NCBI GenBank assembly: GCA_035495315.1
Contig: DATJGF010000158.1
Span: 1-64,000 of the forward strand
Origin: DATJGF01 sp035495315
GTDB taxonomy: Bacteria > Verrucomicrobiota > Verrucomicrobiia > Limisphaerales > UBA8199
Length of the DNA: 64,000 nt
Reading direction: 5' to 3'
The notes beneath the pieces are model-generated. The model was not told where the DNA came from. It made no database searches and saw only the letters and a list, made by a program, of their open reading frames with translations. A program made the translations under genes and the position numbers. Each line of letters begins with the position of its first letter. Positions within the stretch are counted from its first letter, which is position 1. This document shows, in pieces, positions 1 through 9,412 of this stretch.

Positions 1-992
1 ACCTCATGCAACGCGCAACCTGAAGCCGGCGCCGCATTCAAGATCGCCAGTGCCGGTTCGTCGCAGCGCAACTCAACCTTCTTTTCTCCAAGTCGCGCCG
101 CCATCGCCGGCAGAAGGCACGGCGCAATCGAGCGGTTCACCAAAAGCGTCTCCATCGCATTGCAAACTGCCGGGCGTTGTACCTTCGCATTCACCGCAAT
201 CTCCTCGGCCATCTTGAGATCCGCCTGAGCGTCAATGTAGACGTGGCAAACGCCTTTGAAATGTTTGATGACAGGGACCTTCGAGGCCTCCGCGACGGCT
301 CGGATCAACCCTTCGCCGCCGCGTGGCATGCACAAATCGATATACTGAGTTAAAGAGAGCAGCACCTTAATTGCCTCGCGGTCAGTTGTCGGCACGACTT
401 GAATCGCAAATTCGGGGAACTGTGCCAGGCTCTTCCTGCCCGCCTCGAGCATGATTCGCGCAATCGCTTGATTGGAATTCAGCGCTTCCTTTCCCCCGCG
501 CAGAATCGTCGCGTTACCAGATTTGAAACAGAGGCTGGCGGCATCGGCCGTGACATTGGGGCGAGACTCATAAATGATCACGACCACGCCAATTGGTGTG
601 CTGACCTTCTGCAGCTTCAGTCCATTCGGGCGCACTCGCTCATCCAGCACACGCCCAACAGGGTCGGGCAGCGCGGCAACTTCGCGCAAACCTTTGCTCA
701 TCGCGGCGATACGTTTGTCATCAAGCTTAAGCCGGTCCAGCATCGCTGAAGACAGCCCGGACTCGGCCCCCGCTTGCATATCGAACTCGTTTGCCGCCTT
801 AATGGGTCCAACGGCCTTTTCCAGCGCATCCGCCATCGCGAGCAAACAGCGGTCTTTGTCCGCCGTCTTTAATTTGGCCAAATCGCGCGACGCGGTTTTG
901 GCCTGGCGGGCCAGGACCAGCATTTGGTCGTTTAAAGTCACGGCTGGAAAGTAAGCCATGTCCGCCAAGTTAAAAGCGGAAAGATTGGACAT
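1..992 (-). CDS. proA: Gamma-glutamyl phosphate reductase (glutamate-5-semialdehyde dehydrogenase), C-terminus cut by window edge
   Basis: ProA reduces gamma-glutamyl phosphate to glutamate-5-semialdehyde with NADPH, the second step of proline synthesis in the cytoplasm. Reading the minus strand from the ATG at 992 gives about 330 residues with the highly conserved block VVIIYESRPNVTADAASLCF followed by KSGNATILRGGKEA. Further on the motif AVCNAMETLLV carries the family's catalytic cysteine. The family is usually about 420 residues, so roughly 90 C-terminal residues lie beyond base 1. A second in-frame ATG at 959 is possible, but the longer form keeps the usual N-terminal helix. It is divergent from the downstream glycosidase and no proB is visible. 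Identification is firm; only the start is slightly uncertain. Confidence 0.93.
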   Translation of the reverse strand, partial: MSNLSAFNLADMAYFPAVTLNDQMLVLARQAKTASRDLAKLKTADKDRCLLAMADALEKAVGPIKAANEFDMQAGAESGLSSAMLDRLKLDDKRIAAMSKGLREVAALPDPVGRVLDERVRPNGLKLQKVSTPIGVVVIIYESRPNVTADAASLCFKSGNATILRGGKEALNSNQAIARIMLEAGRKSLAQFPEFAIQVVPTTDREAIKVLLSLTQYIDLCMPRGGEGLIRAVAEASKVPVIKHFKGVCHVYIDAQADLKMAEEIAVNAKVQRPAVCNAMETLLVNRSIAPCLLPAMAARLGEKKVELRCDEPALAILNAAPASGCALHE

Positions 993-1064
993 CAGGATTT
1001 GCTATCCAGTGCCGCTTTTGTTTGATAAAACTGATGCAACGACTGCGTTGCAGTCAGTCTACTT

Positions 1065-3299
1065 ATGAGCATTACTTCTATCAGAATGAAGAAGCCCTTA
1101 CTCACCGCCAGTTTTCTGCTGGCCCTCGCCTTCCTCACTCCCAGCGTTGGCCTCGCCAACCGGAAGGTGGTTTCTCTCGACGGCCAGTGGCAAATCGCCG
1201 ACAGCCCGTCCGGAAATGGTATTCCGGAGACCTTCTCTCACGTGGTCCAGGTGCCTGGACTGGCGAATCTTTCCTCGCCCGCGTTCCCCAACGTAGACGC
1301 GTTTTATAGCCGGGAGCACCTGGCCAATCGCATTCGCGCAGGCTTGGCCCCCGCCGAGTGGCTGACCAATTATTGGACCGGCAAAGTTGATCAGGACCGC
1401 AACTATTTTTGGTATCGAAAGACTTTTCGTGCCCCGTCGCGGCAGGAGATCGCTCTGCTCAAGATCAACAAGGCCCAATTCGGCACGGCGGTCTGGCTGA
1501 ATGGACAAAAGCTCGGCGACTATTCGGGTTGTTTCACGGCGAGCTATTTTCACCTGGAAAAGGCGATTCAATGGAACGCGCAGAATACTCTGGTGATTCG
1601 TATCGGCGCCCATCCTGCGGTGCTGCCGGATAATTATCCGACCGGGTCTGACTTCGAAAAAATAAAGTGGACTCCTGGCATTTACGACAGCGTCTCAGTG
1701 GTCTTTTGCGAAAACCCGCTAATTGAAACCATCCAGGTGGCTCCGCGCATTGCCAGCAGCGAGATCGTGGTGCAGACAAAGGTGAGGAATTGCGGCAGCG
1801 TTCCGGCAACGGCTACGCTCAAACACAAGGTTTCGCCATGGAAGGGTGGAAAGACCGTCGCGGTTTCTGAACCTGAAGTTGTGTCGCTGGCTCCCGGCGA
1901 AGATAAAACCCTGACTCAGTCGCTTCAAATTCCCGCCGCGCATTTGTGGTCACCCGAAGATCCGTTCCTCTATGTGGTCGAGTCGAGCACCGGTGGCGAT
2001 ACCACGCGCACGCGATTCGGCATGCGTGAATTCCGTTTCGATGGCGCCACTCGTCGCGCCTACCTGAACGGTAAGGTCTATTACATCCGAGGCTCCAATA
2101 TCACTTTGCATCGCTTTTTTGAGGACCCGCTCTGCAAGGATTTGCCCTGGCGCGAGGAGTGGGTTCGCAAGCTCCTTGGTGAGCTACCGAAGCAAATGCA
2201 CTGGAATTATTTTCGTTTTTGCATCGGTCCAGTGCCGGATCGCTGGTTCGACATATGCGATGAGATCGGACTGTTAATCCAGAATGAGTTCTTTGTTTGG
2301 ACCGGCGGCCCGGGCTGGTACCAGGGCTATTCGCGCACCTATGATCCCGAGGAGATGATCCGCCAATATAAAGATTGGATGCGCGACAATTGGAATCATC
2401 CCAGTGTCGCCGTTTGGGACGCCAATAATGAAACCAAAAACGATATCTTCGGCGCCAAGATTATCCCCGCCGTGCGCTCGCTCGACCTCTCGGAACGTCC
2501 CTGGGAAAACAGTTACAATTCGCCGGCCGGGCCCAATGACCCGGTTGAAGATCATCCCTATCTGATGAGCAGCGGCGGCTTCGGGAAGCTCGCCTTCAAC
2601 ATGGCCGACCTGGAAACAATGGACGGCAAACCGCGCAAAGGGGCGCTGCCCTCCGATACGAACGCTCCACTGATCAACGAGTATGGCTGGCTCTGGCTCA
2701 ATCGCGACGGCTCCCCAACCCGTTTGACGGAGAAGCTTTATCCCCAATTGCTGGGCACAACTAATTCGACGCCTCGCGAACGGCTCGATCTTTACGCTTA
2801 TTTGCTCGCCGCCAAGACCGAATTCTGGCGCGCCCACCGGCAATACGCTGGCATCGTTCATTTCGTCTATCTTACTTGCAGTTACCCCGGTGTTTATACC
2901 GCCGATCATTTCGCCGATGTTACAAAGCTTAAACTGGATCCCGCCTTCGCGGATTACATGGGCGAAGCCTTCAAACCGCTGGGGGTTTATCTCAACTTCT
3001 TCCGGCCGACCTTGCCGGCTGATTCGCACCCCACCTTCAAAGTCATGCTGGTTAACGACCACGCCTATGCCTTGAAGGGTGAACTCGTGCTCGCGTTGCA
3101 GGATGAGAAAGGGCGAGTTATAGCTCAATCCCAGCGAGCTTTCTCGCTCGAAGCCCTGGGTAATCAAGCGCTCCAAATACCGCTCGCGATTCCACACGTC
3201 TCCGGCAAATGCACCCTCAAGGCCATTGCCAGGCCAAGCGGCCGAGAAGAACCCACCGCCAGCCGCCGCTGGGTGACCATCGAACAGGGCGCCAGCTGA
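1065..3299 (+). CDS. Exported glycoside hydrolase family 2 protein
   Basis: A secreted GH2-type exo-glycosidase; GH2 covers beta-galactosidase, beta-mannosidase, beta-glucuronidase and exo-glucosaminidase activities, and I cannot choose among them. The N-terminus has a signal peptide (KKPLLTASFLLALAFLTPSVGLA). Residues ~35-210 look like the sugar-binding jelly roll (FWYRKTF and AVWLNG motifs), ~220-320 like the Ig-like domain and ~325-640 like the TIM barrel. The acid/base glutamate is visible in WDANNET (about residue 456) and the nucleophile in INEYGW (about residue 539), both hallmarks of the family. An alternative ATG at 1086 would also leave a good signal peptide, and neither start has a clear ribosome binding site. 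The gene is monocistronic or followed by the Tat-type protein after 175 bp. Confidence 0.85.
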   Translation: MSITSIRMKKPLLTASFLLALAFLTPSVGLANRKVVSLDGQWQIADSPSGNGIPETFSHVVQVPGLANLSSPAFPNVDAFYSREHLANRIRAGLAPAEWLTNYWTGKVDQDRNYFWYRKTFRAPSRQEIALLKINKAQFGTAVWLNGQKLGDYSGCFTASYFHLEKAIQWNAQNTLVIRIGAHPAVLPDNYPTGSDFEKIKWTPGIYDSVSVVFCENPLIETIQVAPRIASSEIVVQTKVRNCGSVPATATLKHKVSPWKGGKTVAVSEPEVVSLAPGEDKTLTQSLQIPAAHLWSPEDPFLYVVESSTGGDTTRTRFGMREFRFDGATRRAYLNGKVYYIRGSNITLHRFFEDPLCKDLPWREEWVRKLLGELPKQMHWNYFRFCIGPVPDRWFDICDEIGLLIQNEFFVWTGGPGWYQGYSRTYDPEEMIRQYKDWMRDNWNHPSVAVWDANNETKNDIFGAKIIPAVRSLDLSERPWENSYNSPAGPNDPVEDHPYLMSSGGFGKLAFNMADLETMDGKPRKGALPSDTNAPLINEYGWLWLNRDGSPTRLTEKLYPQLLGTTNSTPRERLDLYAYLLAAKTEFWRAHRQYAGIVHFVYLTCSYPGVYTADHFADVTKLKLDPAFADYMGEAFKPLGVYLNFFRPTLPADSHPTFKVMLVNDHAYALKGELVLALQDEKGRVIAQSQRAFSLEALGNQALQIPLAIPHVSGKCTLKAIARPSGREEPTASRRWVTIEQGAS

Positions 3300-3410
3300 G
3301 CCGCACATCCGGGGTTCATTCTCCGCCCCTCGCTTTTCCGGCCGTCGATGCGGGAGAAGCCATTCTGCGCGGTGGTCTAGTGGCGGCTTTCCGTCTTGAA
3401 TAACATCATC

Positions 3411-3438
3411 TAACCTGCTAGTTTTGATTAGTAGGTTA
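3411..3438. promoter_or_regulatory. Inverted repeat upstream of the Tat-type isomerase-like gene
   Basis: TAACCTGCTA at 3411-3420 and TAGTAGGTTA at 3429-3438 form a 10-bp inverted repeat with one mismatch (a G:T pair as RNA) and an 8-base spacer. An AT-rich stretch (TTTATAAAT) follows at about 3442. No T-tract follows, so a terminator is unlikely. The position about 37 bp before the next start fits an operator or a 5' leader hairpin. Function is inferred only from position. Confidence 0.35.
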
Positions 3439-3474
3439 AGATTTATAAATAATGTCTGTAATCAGAGGTGATTT

Positions 3475-5043
3475 ATGAAATCAATTCTTGCCCCGCTCGG
3501 TTGTGCCTGTTGCCCGATGAACCGTCGACGCTTTATCGCCAAAGGAACCGCCGCCACGCTAAGTGCGCTCGGCGTGGCAGAGACCGCGTCCTGGCTCGAA
3601 GCGGACGAGGCGAAAACTAAAACGCGCGTTCGCATCATCTATGCGTTGCACGCGCCGAAACAACCTGGGCCTGACTGGCCGAACAAGGGTTTTGATTTCG
3701 GCCCGGTGATGCAACGAATCGAGTCTGAATTAACCCAGCGCTGCAAAGGGTTTGAGTTTGTCTCTACCAAAGCCACCGGCGAAGAGCAGGCCAAGGCGAT
3801 TCTGAAGACGGATAAAACCACCGGAGGCATCGACGCTTATCTGGTCTATCAAATGAACTGTTGGAATCGGGTTGTGCAAACGATCGCTGCCAGCGGCAAA
3901 CCGGTGCTCTACGCTGATTTTAAGTTCGGCGGCAGTGGCGGCTTTTTGGTTTATAACGCGGCCTTCCTGCGGAACCAGGCTCCCAATGTCGGCTTTGTTG
4001 CCTCGTCGCGGATGAAGGATGTCGCCGCCGCAGTAAAGTGCATCGCGTTGGCAAAACAAAGTGGGACGATGAGTGATTTTGTCAACGCGACCGCTGAGTT
4101 GCGCCGGAAAGGCACCCCGGAGTCAGTCAAAGCGACCTCCAAAGCCGACCCGTTAAACTGTCTTGCGGCCGGCGAATGTCTGCAAAGGCTCAAACAGAGG
4201 AAAATCCTGGTCGTTCGCGGGCAGGAATCCGGTGCGGAAGGCGAAGTGATGGGCATACAAATTCAGCAGGTGCCGTTCGCAGAACTAAATGATGCGTGGT
4301 CTCACGCGGATAAGGAACAAACTCGGGCGGTGGCGGATGGTTGGCAAAAGGCAGCTAAAAACATTCAAGGGGTATCGCGCCAGACGCTTGAGGAATCGGC
4401 CGCGATGTACTTAGCCGAGCAATCCTTGCTCAAAAAGCACGGCGCGGCCGGCATCACCATTAACTGCCTTGGCGGTTTCTACGGCGGCCACATTCATGCC
4501 TATCCGTGTCTGGGATTCCACCAACTGAACAACCAGGCGCTGGTTGGCGGGTGCGAGGGCGACGTGCGCTCGGCCGCGACGATGTTGATCGGGACTACCC
4601 TCACCCAAGGCCGCCCGGGCTATATTTCCGACCCGGTTCTGGACACGGCGAAGGGCCAGATCATTTACGCTCATTGCGTCGCGCACAACCGCGCCTTTGG
4701 ACCCACTGGACCAACCAACCCCTTTGAGATCCTCACCCATTCGGAGGATCGGCAGGGCGCCTCGATTCGCTCCATGCTGCCGACCGGCTATATGACGACC
4801 AGCCTCGAATTCGATCAGGGCAAGAAGCAGATCCTGTTTCATCGAGCCGTCGCTGTCGCCAATGATCCGGATGATCGGGCGTGTCGCACCAAGCTTTGCG
4901 CCCGCCCTCTAGGTGATTTCGAGAAACTGTTCCGCAGTTGGGATGAATGGGGATGGCACCGCGTCACCTTCTACGGTGATTTGAAGGAACCGGTTTACGC
5001 GCTGGCCGATGCCGCCGGATGGAAAGTGGTCGAAGAAGCGTAA
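3475..5043 (+). CDS. Tat-exported protein with L-fucose/L-arabinose isomerase-like fold
   Basis: A 522-residue protein probably sent across the membrane by the Tat system: the N-terminus contains MNRRRFIAKGTAATLSALG, a twin-arginine signal preceded by a 14-residue extension. Start choice is supported by AGAGGTG at 3464-3470 just before the ATG. The body resembles the sugar isomerase (FucI/AraA) fold, with alternating beta-alpha segments such as GGIDAYLVYQMN and KPVLYADFKFGG and the C-terminal block GFHQLNNQALVGGCEGD, which recalls the metal-site acidic residues of those isomerases. Export is odd for a true isomerase; this family is common but uncharacterised in Verrucomicrobiota and may act on sugars outside the cytoplasm. 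The neighbouring GH2 enzyme fits carbohydrate use. Fold assignment is moderate and activity unknown. Confidence 0.55.
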   Translation: MKSILAPLGCACCPMNRRRFIAKGTAATLSALGVAETASWLEADEAKTKTRVRIIYALHAPKQPGPDWPNKGFDFGPVMQRIESELTQRCKGFEFVSTKATGEEQAKAILKTDKTTGGIDAYLVYQMNCWNRVVQTIAASGKPVLYADFKFGGSGGFLVYNAAFLRNQAPNVGFVASSRMKDVAAAVKCIALAKQSGTMSDFVNATAELRRKGTPESVKATSKADPLNCLAAGECLQRLKQRKILVVRGQESGAEGEVMGIQIQQVPFAELNDAWSHADKEQTRAVADGWQKAAKNIQGVSRQTLEESAAMYLAEQSLLKKHGAAGITINCLGGFYGGHIHAYPCLGFHQLNNQALVGGCEGDVRSAATMLIGTTLTQGRPGYISDPVLDTAKGQIIYAHCVAHNRAFGPTGPTNPFEILTHSEDRQGASIRSMLPTGYMTTSLEFDQGKKQILFHRAVAVANDPDDRACRTKLCARPLGDFEKLFRSWDEWGWHRVTFYGDLKEPVYALADAAGWKVVEEA

Positions 5044-5096
5044 CGCAACGGCTTCGAGCAGCACCGAGGGCCACCTGACGCTGGCGCTTTGGAGCG

Positions 5097-5114
5097 CCGG
5101 CTTTAGCCGGTTTT
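5097..5114. terminator. Stem-loop between convergent genes, terminator-like
   Basis: CCGGCTTTAGCCGG (5097-5110) folds into a 6-bp GC-rich stem with a 2-base loop and is followed by TTTT. It lies between the stop of the plus-strand isomerase-like gene (5043) and the stop of the minus-strand C45 gene (5119), so it probably terminates the former. Confidence 0.5.
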
Positions 5115-5118
5115 GCAT

Positions 5119-7023
5119 TCACTGAGTCCTCTCTGATTGTAGTAACTCCGCCAGGTTATAGTGCGTGTAGCGAGCATGTGCGGCCGGGTGCTCGGCATCA
5201 GCATTGGCGACCCAGAAATCCAAAGTATCAGGAGCAAACAACGCGCAATGAATATTGGAGGTCATGCAGACTGGCCGCTTCATCAGATCGCGCGCGCGTT
5301 CGGCATTGAGCTTCCCATATTCCGCTCGCACCCGACGCGCCAATTCCTCGTAGCGGTCCCCGGCTGACATCAGCACTACGTCCGGGATTGCGTGCGGCAA
5401 GCGCGGATGACTCTTACCCGGCCAAATGGTTTCGAATGTGTCTGGCGTCGAAGCAATCCCCACGGCGCGTTTCGATTTTGCGTCGGAGATCACGTAATAA
5501 TACTCGCAGGTGCGCGGGCCACGGCGCATGATCTCGACCGCTTCATCAATAGTATTGGCCTTTTCCATCACCTCTCGCACTAGTTCGGCCATTGGTTTGC
5601 CATCCCACTGGCCCTGGCCGCGGCCGCCCATTTCTCCAATCGCGAGGTGTTTTTCGTTCATCGCCGTGACGGAACCAATGCATCCGGCATAACCGACATT
5701 CACCCAGGCGTTCCCCTGGTCGGGCTGCATCACCATGACCACCGCGTTTTGCTCAAGGCCAAAGCCACGCAAATAGTCCAGTATCCGTCCGTGATACATC
5801 CGCCCATCCTCGGTCGCCTTCCCGAAAACCGCGAAGCCGCTGCAATGAAACAGCTCCGGGAAAAAATTGGCCAACCGCACTTCCTCGCGGGCAAACCCGC
5901 CGGCGTCGGCTAAAGCATCCATCTCACGAAAATACCGCTCGTCCATAAAAGGGATAAGCCGCTTTTGCGCCGACTCGATCTCGCCGAAAAACCAGGTCCC
6001 CTTCTCAAACGAACTGCCCACTCCCACCCCATAAAGAATATGATCAATGAGCTCGTGGACTTCTTTCTTCAACAATTTCCCATGTTGTTGGCCCATCTCC
6101 TCAGGCGTTCCTTTCAGGAACAGCACGCGGGTGCCGTCAATCATTTCCAGCCGTCCATTGCCTTCGCGCGCCACCAATCGTCGTTCCCCGCTTGCGGGTC
6201 CTAACGCCGGAGCTTTCTCCCCCACCATTCCAATCGCTACCGTGAGGAAACGCGTCAGATGCGACCTCGACACCCGTTCGACTTTGTCACCGTGCTCCGA
6301 CTCGAGTTGCCAACGCCGGGGCGACCAGGGACTCGCCAACTCGGGCTTAATCAGTTCCACTTGCACGTGCAGGCCTTTGCCATCCTGATAACCCAAGCGC
6401 AGGGGCAGAAGGTCGCCGTCGCGGACCCACAATTGGAGCGTTCCGGGGGCCAGTTTGAAACCGCGCACGGCCTCGGGCTTGGGAGTCGCTTTGATCACGT
6501 GACACTCGACCTCCCCCACTTTTTCATCGGGTAACCCGGAGAGGTTCATCAGGAAAGGCAGGACCAGTAACTGTTCGGTGGGGAGCGGGAGCTTGAGCGG
6601 GCCGAGGGGCGTCTTGTCCTTGCTCTCCGGGTCGGTGGCAAATCGCGGCACATCGGGCGAACCCAGCAAAGCCAGTTTTTTGTCGGGCGCGTCGAGCCAC
6701 ACCTCCTGGCCATCACGGCCGACGATGAAATCCTGGTGCTCCCATTGCGCCGTCAATCGCAAATGATCGGGCGCTTGCAAGGCAACACCAAACTCCCGGC
6801 CGATCCATTCCTTTGAGACACCCTCCGCTTTGATCACCTTCACGGTGGTGGTAAAAGTCCGTGGAGCTTGGTTGGTCGGCGGCTCGATCAGTTGAGCCAC
6901 GCGCGACAGCGCGCCTCCGAAGTGCTTAATGAGTGAATTTTCATCCGCAGCCTGAGCTGTCGCCAGCCGAGGAACAAAGAATGCGCAAAGCAGAAGCAGC
7001 GCAGCAACGCGTTGGGTTCTCAT
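5119..7023 (-). CDS. Secreted C45-type Ntn-hydrolase/acyltransferase with N-terminal LolA-like region
   Basis: A 634-residue exported protein. The start at 7023 is preferred because AGGA sits 8 bp upstream and MRTQRVAALLLLCAFFVPRL then begins a clean signal peptide; the ORF could extend to 7140 but the extra residues look untranslated. Residues ~30-280 form a beta-rich region resembling LolA/LppX-type lipoprotein-carrier folds (moderate guess). Residues ~310-620 match the C45 (acyl-CoA:6-APA acyltransferase/phospholipase-B-like) family: GTPEEMGQQHG, then HCSGFAVFGKATEDG with the likely nucleophile Cys394, exposed by autoprocessing in this family, then GCIGSVTAMNEKHLAIGEMG. These enzymes cleave or form amide bonds on small acyl substrates. 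Substrate is not predictable here. Confidence 0.72.
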   Translation of the reverse strand: MRTQRVAALLLLCAFFVPRLATAQAADENSLIKHFGGALSRVAQLIEPPTNQAPRTFTTTVKVIKAEGVSKEWIGREFGVALQAPDHLRLTAQWEHQDFIVGRDGQEVWLDAPDKKLALLGSPDVPRFATDPESKDKTPLGPLKLPLPTEQLLVLPFLMNLSGLPDEKVGEVECHVIKATPKPEAVRGFKLAPGTLQLWVRDGDLLPLRLGYQDGKGLHVQVELIKPELASPWSPRRWQLESEHGDKVERVSRSHLTRFLTVAIGMVGEKAPALGPASGERRLVAREGNGRLEMIDGTRVLFLKGTPEEMGQQHGKLLKKEVHELIDHILYGVGVGSSFEKGTWFFGEIESAQKRLIPFMDERYFREMDALADAGGFAREEVRLANFFPELFHCSGFAVFGKATEDGRMYHGRILDYLRGFGLEQNAVVMVMQPDQGNAWVNVGYAGCIGSVTAMNEKHLAIGEMGGRGQGQWDGKPMAELVREVMEKANTIDEAVEIMRRGPRTCEYYYVISDAKSKRAVGIASTPDTFETIWPGKSHPRLPHAIPDVVLMSAGDRYEELARRVRAEYGKLNAERARDLMKRPVCMTSNIHCALFAPDTLDFWVANADAEHPAAHARYTHYNLAELLQSERTQ

Positions 7024-7257
7024 ATTGATTCCTGAGGCCGAGTGTATTACAAGATGCGTGGGCTGTCCATGCAGCTCTAAATACCCAGACGAGGGGGGAA
7101 CTCGCTTAAAAATCCGGGGACCAATATGAATGGCAGTCATTTGGGTCTAAGTACCTTTTATTTGATAAATTATGGCTTCTGCTGGATAGTAAAAACATCG
7201 GTTCTATGAATGTGCGGGCGCCCGACCGCGTCTGTAACATGGAAACTTATACCTGTC

Positions 7258-8598
7258 ATGACTATAGCGACTGTACCGCCAGCCCCCGCCATCCCGGCGG
7301 AAAAAGAGACCACTGTTGGCAATTATTTTGTTTCCAATTATCCGCCCTTTTCATTCTGGAAACCCGAGCACATTACTGAGGTCACCGCTGCCCTGAATCG
7401 CACGCCCGAACCCGGCACCCCGCTGGGTCTTTATCTCCACATCCCTTTTTGCCGCAAGCGCTGCCATTTTTGTTATTTCCGCGTCTACACCGACAAAGAC
7501 TCCACGGCCATCAAAGCGTATCTGGATCTCGCGATCCGTGAACTCGAACTTTACGCCGCGCATCCCTTCATCGACGGGCGCAAACCGCAGTTTGTTTATT
7601 TCGGGGGTGGCACGCCGTCGTACCTTTCCGAGTCCCAGCTCCAATACCTGACTGAACGGATGAAAGCGATTTTGCCTTGGGATGGGGCGGAGGAAGTCAC
7701 GTTCGAATGCGAGCCCGGCACCTTGTCCGACCACAAGCTCAAAGTGATTCGCGAGCTGGGGGTCACGCGGCTGAGCCTTGGGGTGGAGAATTTCAGTGAT
7801 CACATCCTGGATATCAATGGTCGGGCCCATCGTTCACGTGAGATTCAGCGCGCCTACCACTTTGCGCGGGAGCTGAATTTTGCGCAAATCAACATCGATC
7901 TGATTGCCGGGATGGTCGAGGAGACGGAAGAGAATTGGCAGGACTGTGTCCGCCAAACCATTCAGCTCTCTCCGGACAGCGTGACCATCTACCAAATGGA
8001 AATCCCGTATAACACGAAGATCTATCAAGAGATGAAGGCGCAAGGACGGCTGGTGGCGCCGGTGGCGGACTGGGAAACCAAACGGCGGTGGGTAAACTAC
8101 GCGTTCAGCGAACTGGAAAAGGCAGGTTACACCGTCACCAGCGGCTACGCGGTGGTGAAGGACCCGGCCCGGACGCGTTTTGTCTATCGTGACAGCCTCT
8201 GGCAAGGGGCGGACCTGATCGGGTTGGGCGTCGCCTCTTTTTCACATATCGGCGGGACGCATTTTCAGAATCAGCATGATTTTGAGCCCTACCTCGCGAT
8301 GCTCCGCGAAGGCAAACTCCCCATTTATCGCGCCCTGACGCCCACTATTGAGGAACGCGTTATTAGGGAAATCGTGCTGCAATTCAAGCTGGGCCGAATC
8401 AGTCGAGCGTACTTTCAGCGCAAATTTGGGATTGATGTGCTGACGCGCTTCGTCGAACCGATCGCCCGGCTGCAATCCTGGGGCGCTTTGCTCATCGACG
8501 GGGACTGGCTGCGCCTGACCCGCGGCGGCTTGCTGGAGGTCGATCGTCTGGTCCACGAGTTTTTCCTCCCGGAACACCGCACTGCGCGTTATGCATAA
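7258..8598 (+). CDS. HemN/HemW-like radical SAM enzyme
   Basis: A radical SAM protein of the coproporphyrinogen III oxidase-like family. The 4Fe-4S motif CRKRCHFC (Cx3Cx2C; Cys65, 69 and 72) follows LYLHIPF, and FVYFGGGTPSYL supplies the SAM-binding glycine motif. The C-terminal part has the HemN-like winged region. The family includes HemN (heme synthesis), HemW (heme chaperone) and secondary-metabolism members (methyltransferases, cyclopropanases). This one heads a co-directional run with a chorismate-lyase-like gene, a halogenase-like flavoprotein, a thioesterase and a ligase, so a biosynthetic role seems more likely than heme synthesis; this is inference. The ORF is open from 7210; I chose the ATG at 7258 because upstream residues are not family-like. 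The ribosome binding site is weak in both cases. Confidence 0.8.
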   Translation: MTIATVPPAPAIPAEKETTVGNYFVSNYPPFSFWKPEHITEVTAALNRTPEPGTPLGLYLHIPFCRKRCHFCYFRVYTDKDSTAIKAYLDLAIRELELYAAHPFIDGRKPQFVYFGGGTPSYLSESQLQYLTERMKAILPWDGAEEVTFECEPGTLSDHKLKVIRELGVTRLSLGVENFSDHILDINGRAHRSREIQRAYHFARELNFAQINIDLIAGMVEETEENWQDCVRQTIQLSPDSVTIYQMEIPYNTKIYQEMKAQGRLVAPVADWETKRRWVNYAFSELEKAGYTVTSGYAVVKDPARTRFVYRDSLWQGADLIGLGVASFSHIGGTHFQNQHDFEPYLAMLREGKLPIYRALTPTIEERVIREIVLQFKLGRISRAYFQRKFGIDVLTRFVEPIARLQSWGALLIDGDWLRLTRGGLLEVDRLVHEFFLPEHRTARYA

Positions 8599-8638
8599 CC
8601 GCGCCGCGTGATAGCTTCCTATTTGCGAACGACTCGCC

Positions 8639-9250
8639 ATGTCCTTCACCGCCGCAACGACACGACGCCAGGCAGCCACACGGGCAGTTTGGTGCGAAAT
8701 GCTGGACCATTTTTATCGCCGCGCCGGTCTGTCGCTCCCGATGCTGCGCGAACTCGCCGGTGAAGAGATGCCCCAACCCTATCGTTCGCTCTTGGTCCAC
8801 TCCTCGGACATGACTCCGACGCTGGAACAGCATTATCAACAGCCGATGGCAATTACGGTGTTGAGCCGTGAACTGCAGGACAGCATTTATCTGCGTGAAG
8901 TAATCCTCAGGGGCGCTAATGATGCCCGCCCGGTCGAATACGGAGTTATTCGTATCCGTCTCGACCAATTGCCGCCGCCCGCGGCCCGTCGTGTCCTGGA
9001 AGAGCAACGGCCACTGGGCAATATTCTTCAAACTGAAGCCATCCCCCACATGAGCTGGCCGCAGTCCTTTTTCCAGACTGAGTCCGATGCTCATATGCGC
9101 GAAGTCCTCCGCATAACCCAACCCGCTGCGCTGTACGGGCGGCGCAATGTGCTTCTCGACGGCTCTCGCCATCTCTTGGCGGAAGTCATCGAAATCCTTG
9201 CGCCGGTTCCGGATCCTCAATTCAACGGAAATGGAAACACACCCGTTTAG
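8639..9250 (+). CDS. Chorismate lyase (UbiC/DUF98)-like protein
   Basis: A 203-residue protein resembling the chorismate pyruvate-lyase/DUF98 family, which turns chorismate into 4-hydroxybenzoate (or 3-hydroxybenzoate in some relatives) plus pyruvate. Visible family-like blocks are YRSLLVHSSDMTPTLEQHY (residues ~49-66), IYLREVIL, PVEYGVIRIRLDQLP, RPLGNIL and the C-terminal ALYGRRN with AEVIEIL, which match the order of the substrate-pocket strands in this family. It sits 40 bp after the radical SAM gene and 160 bp before the flavoprotein. In this setting it would supply an aromatic starter acid for the cluster. Similarity is from memory of motifs, so a divergent member with another activity cannot be excluded. 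Confidence 0.6.
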   Translation: MSFTAATTRRQAATRAVWCEMLDHFYRRAGLSLPMLRELAGEEMPQPYRSLLVHSSDMTPTLEQHYQQPMAITVLSRELQDSIYLREVILRGANDARPVEYGVIRIRLDQLPPPAARRVLEEQRPLGNILQTEAIPHMSWPQSFFQTESDAHMREVLRITQPAALYGRRNVLLDGSRHLLAEVIEILAPVPDPQFNGNGNTPV

Positions 9251-9412
9251 AACTCAAATCGCGGCCAATATCTGGAACTGCGCGTCAACGTGTTGGAGCG
9301 CGGCGGTCTGCCGGGGCTGCGAAATTCGGGCGGCTCTTGGCAGAAACGTCGGAGCACTAGCCCATCCCACTAACCACTCCCCCTTCGGTGTTCGCCCTTC
9401 GGATTTCTTTTT

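Noticed and set aside
2274..3308. Minus-strand ORF of 344 codons
   Set aside because: It is antisense to the GH2 gene and its composition (Gly/Arg-rich, no motif) is that of a shadow frame.
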